Positions 39,483-41,271 of a DNA stretch of 41,271 bases are shown piece by piece. The stretch spans positions 1-41,271 of the forward strand of contig CANLGQ010000005.1 of assembly GCA_947490265.1 (NCBI GenBank), in the 5' to 3' direction. Origin of the DNA: Pseudomonadota bacterium (GTDB lineage: Bacteria; Myxococcota_A; UBA796; GCA-2862545). Every line of letters starts with the position of its first letter. Positions within the stretch are counted from its first letter, which is position 1. Position numbers and translations under genes: made by a program. Under the pieces are notes generated by a model that saw only the letters and a list, made by a program, of their open reading frames with translations, searched no databases and was not told the origin of the DNA.

Positions 39483-41018
39483 GTGCCCGTCGGACGCTAC
39501 TGGACCGAGCTCACGCGTACCCTGGGGAGAATGTGGGCGGAGGGCGCCGAAAGTGTCGCGACGGCCTGGTCGGACGCGGAGGCGACCGGCGTGGGGCTCG
39601 AGGAGCAGCTTCGGGCGCGGTCTGCTGAGATCTGGCGAGAGCTCGTCGAGGATTGGGTCGTCAGTTGGCCGATCACCCGTATCCAGCCGGTGGTCAACCA
39701 ATTCTACGGCCACGGTGCGTTCATGGGCGCCGCGCCTCAACTCTTGGAAGATCAAGCGTGGAGGCGGATTCTTGCGTTTCTCATGCCCGACGTGCATGTG
39801 GCGGCGCTCGCGGCGGTGAACAGCGGGGTGCGGACCGCGAAGCTCATCCCGATGTTCGAGAACAACCCGGTGATGTGCGCTTTTGGCGTGTGGCAGGCCG
39901 CGGCGGCCCGGGCCGATGGCGGGCAGGGGCGCTGCGATCTCGAGGGCATGGAGTGGGACGTCTTTCTGGATGGTCGATGGATCACGAAGTACCAAGCCGC
40001 TGAATCCGATCTCGCTACGGGTGCGGCCGTCGCGGCGCTGGTCGACGGGATGTTGGTGGCGCATGCGTCCACGACCGACACCGTGCAGGAGGCGTTGGGG
40101 GTCGACCAGTACCGGGACGTTCGGACGACGCCGAAAACGGGCATGGGGGGGGTCGAGGCCACCCATTGGCTCGACCTGTTCGGGCGCGCCTTCGAGCTCG
40201 CCCTTGCCCCCGACCTCGACGCCGCCATCGTCGCCATGGCGATCGAGCCTCGAAGCGCACAAACGGAACACTGTATGCGCCACACTTTCGCGGAGCCGCG
40301 CCCGTGGTCGAAGGCGATCGAGGCCTATCGGAGGGTGACGGGCCGTGCCGAGTTTTCGGTGGTCCTCGAGGTCAAGTCGCTGCGCTCCACCCCGCTTCTC
40401 CTGGCCGATCTCGTGCTGGAGCTGAACCGGCGCGGCGTGCACGTCGCGGCAGTCGGCTCGTTCCAGCTCCAGGAGATCGCCGGCGTGTCGAGACAGCACC
40501 AGCGCCTCGGACCGCGGGAGTACCCTGGGCCTCGCGAGGTCCTCTTCTTCCACTTCGCCGGTGACGTACAGGCCGCCGCTGAGCAGGGCTCCTTGCAGCG
40601 CGGACAGTCCGTCATGTTCAACGGGGCGAGCTTGATCGACGCCGACGCGCCTCCGCCGGAAGGGGGGCCGTTCGACGTGCGGTTGACCTACCGGATCCGA
40701 GACGAGGTCGTCCTGGAACTGGCCGAAGTGGCAGGGGCGCTCGACCTTCAAGTGGGGATCTACGTCCAGGAGGGCGACACCGATGCCACGGCGGCCCACT
40801 TGCTGGCCCAGCTGGTGAACGCGCGCGAAGACGTGTTCTCCCTCGGCTTTGCCTGGGGCGGACTCCGCGATCTGGCCGTCGACTTCGGGCATTCCGAGCA
40901 CGATCACCGGGGCTACGGTGGACAGCGCATGCTCGAGTTCGTCGGTCGGGCCCGACAGTGGGTGACGGCCCGGGAGCGGGCCGCGGCCGCGCGCGAGCGA
41001 GAGGGCTCGGACGAATGA
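39483..41018 (+). CDS. Hypothetical protein, 511 residues, coupled to surE
   Basis: No family recognised. No signal peptide, membrane segment or simple repeats. The N-terminal 60 residues are helical and acidic (WTELTRTLGRMWAEG). The middle has conserved-looking hydrophobic strands and aromatic motifs (VVNQFYGHGAFMGA, FENNPVMCAFGVWQAA, FLDGRWITKYQA). The C-terminal half looks alpha/beta (LADLVLELNRRGVHVAAVGS, EVLFFHFAGDVQAAA) and ends in a basic/acidic helix (RAAAAREREGSDE). The GTG at 39483 was chosen because a GGAGG lies five bases upstream (39473-39477); an ATG at 39465 is the alternative. Its stop overlaps the surE ATG (ATGA), so translation is probably coupled. Codon use is native, unlike the preceding block. 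The 99 bases upstream hold a TACGAT at 39461 that could be a -10, but no -35 at the right distance. Confidence 0.72.
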   Translation: MPVGRYWTELTRTLGRMWAEGAESVATAWSDAEATGVGLEEQLRARSAEIWRELVEDWVVSWPITRIQPVVNQFYGHGAFMGAAPQLLEDQAWRRILAFLMPDVHVAALAAVNSGVRTAKLIPMFENNPVMCAFGVWQAAAARADGGQGRCDLEGMEWDVFLDGRWITKYQAAESDLATGAAVAALVDGMLVAHASTTDTVQEALGVDQYRDVRTTPKTGMGGVEATHWLDLFGRAFELALAPDLDAAIVAMAIEPRSAQTEHCMRHTFAEPRPWSKAIEAYRRVTGRAEFSVVLEVKSLRSTPLLLADLVLELNRRGVHVAAVGSFQLQEIAGVSRQHQRLGPREYPGPREVLFFHFAGDVQAAAEQGSLQRGQSVMFNGASLIDADAPPPEGGPFDVRLTYRIRDEVVLELAEVAGALDLQVGIYVQEGDTDATAAHLLAQLVNAREDVFSLGFAWGGLRDLAVDFGHSEHDHRGYGGQRMLEFVGRARQWVTARERAAAAREREGSDE

Positions 41019-41271
41019 AGGCGTTGTCCATCCTGGTGTCCAACGACGATGGCATCGACGCTCCGGGGCTCGCGGCGCTGGAGGCCGCACTCTCCGACCT
41101 CGGCGATGTGTGGACGGTCGCCCCGGCGAGCGAGCAGAGCGCCCGGTCTCACGCGTTGACGATGCACGACCCGCTGCGCGCGGAGCGCCGAGGAGAGCGG
41201 CGCTGGGCGGTTGCGGGAACGCCGGCGGACTGCGCCTATCTTGGGCTGCTCCACCTCGTGCCGGCTCGTCC
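41015..41271 (+). CDS. surE: 5'/3'-nucleotidase SurE, C-terminus cut off by window edge
   Basis: The visible 85 residues start MKALSILVSNDDGIDAPGL, the diagnostic SurE metal-binding motif with the paired Asp of NDDG, and continue with LGDVWTVAPASEQSARSHALT and GTPADCAYLG, also family-typical. SurE removes phosphate from nucleoside monophosphates and short polyphosphates. The start overlaps the preceding hypothetical gene by four bases. The remaining two thirds of the protein lies beyond the window, so integrity cannot be judged. Confidence 0.92.
   Translation, partial: MKALSILVSNDDGIDAPGLAALEAALSDLGDVWTVAPASEQSARSHALTMHDPLRAERRGERRWAVAGTPADCAYLGLLHLVPAR

Noticed and set aside
38094-41090. 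998-residue open frame on the minus strand
   Set aside because: It runs antisense to the methyltransferase, the 511-residue gene and part of the SDR-GT2 gene. Composition is His/Arg/Gly-rich without any domain; GC-rich genes leave such frames open by chance.

Overview
The window is GC-rich bacterial chromosome with tightly packed genes, many of which overlap by 4 bases (ATGA or GTGA junctions). The organism looks like a member of Myxococcota or a related 'deltaproteobacterial' lineage. The hints are eukaryote-like Ser/Thr kinases (one fused to an AAA ATPase and helical repeats), a Cys-rich lipoprotein with a Gly/Ser/Asp-rich linker, a secreted beta-helix protein and a large exported repeat protein. 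This is an inference from gene style; no rRNA, tRNA or marker tree was available. No tRNA, rRNA, CRISPR array, transposase or phage gene was recognised.

Layout, left to right. 1-5.6 kb: a truncated cystathionine beta-synthase gene (minus), an aldehyde-dehydrogenase-fold protein that has lost its catalytic Cys and Glu, a DnaQ-like exonuclease, and msrB followed by a small orphan and a GHL10-type glycoside hydrolase-like gene. 5.6-12 kb: an ATP-grasp ligase and a very large exported protein with a degenerate transglutaminase-like domain (both minus), a TANGO2/NRDE-family protein, and a sugar-kinase-like phosphotransferase. 12-19.4 kb: a plus-strand series of TerB-like protein, HAD phosphatase, Ser/Thr kinase, kinase-AAA-TPR regulator and secreted beta-helix protein, ending in a cluster of strong hairpins. 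19.5-22 kb: the Holliday junction operon ruvC-ruvA-ruvB with a DUF192 lipoprotein gene behind it. 22-28.8 kb: a PPK2 polyphosphate kinase, a pseudokinase with a repetitive basic tail, pheS-pheT (with an unusually short PheT), and an unrecognised 411-residue protein. 28.8-34.7 kb: an NlpC/P60-type hydrolase behind a class A penicillin-binding protein, a PepSY-like exported protein, two lipoproteins, and a wrecked GFA-family gene.

34.84-39.38 kb is a four-gene block with visibly different codon choice (GGC, GCC, CGC and CTG in place of the GGG, GCG, CGG and CTC common in the neighbours): a split transketolase, an SDR-glycosyltransferase-2 fusion and a methyltransferase. It looks like a horizontally acquired sugar-modification cassette, perhaps from an alphaproteobacterium. 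The native style then resumes with an unrecognised 511-residue gene that overlaps the start of surE, which is cut by the window edge.

The points most worth a second look are the transketolase/SDR-GT2/methyltransferase cassette, the catalytically dead AstD-like ALDH, the pseudokinase with repeated RRRLRR boxes, the PheT lacking its OB-fold tRNA-binding domain, and the kinase operon. Several of the proteins here keep an enzyme fold but have lost catalytic residues.
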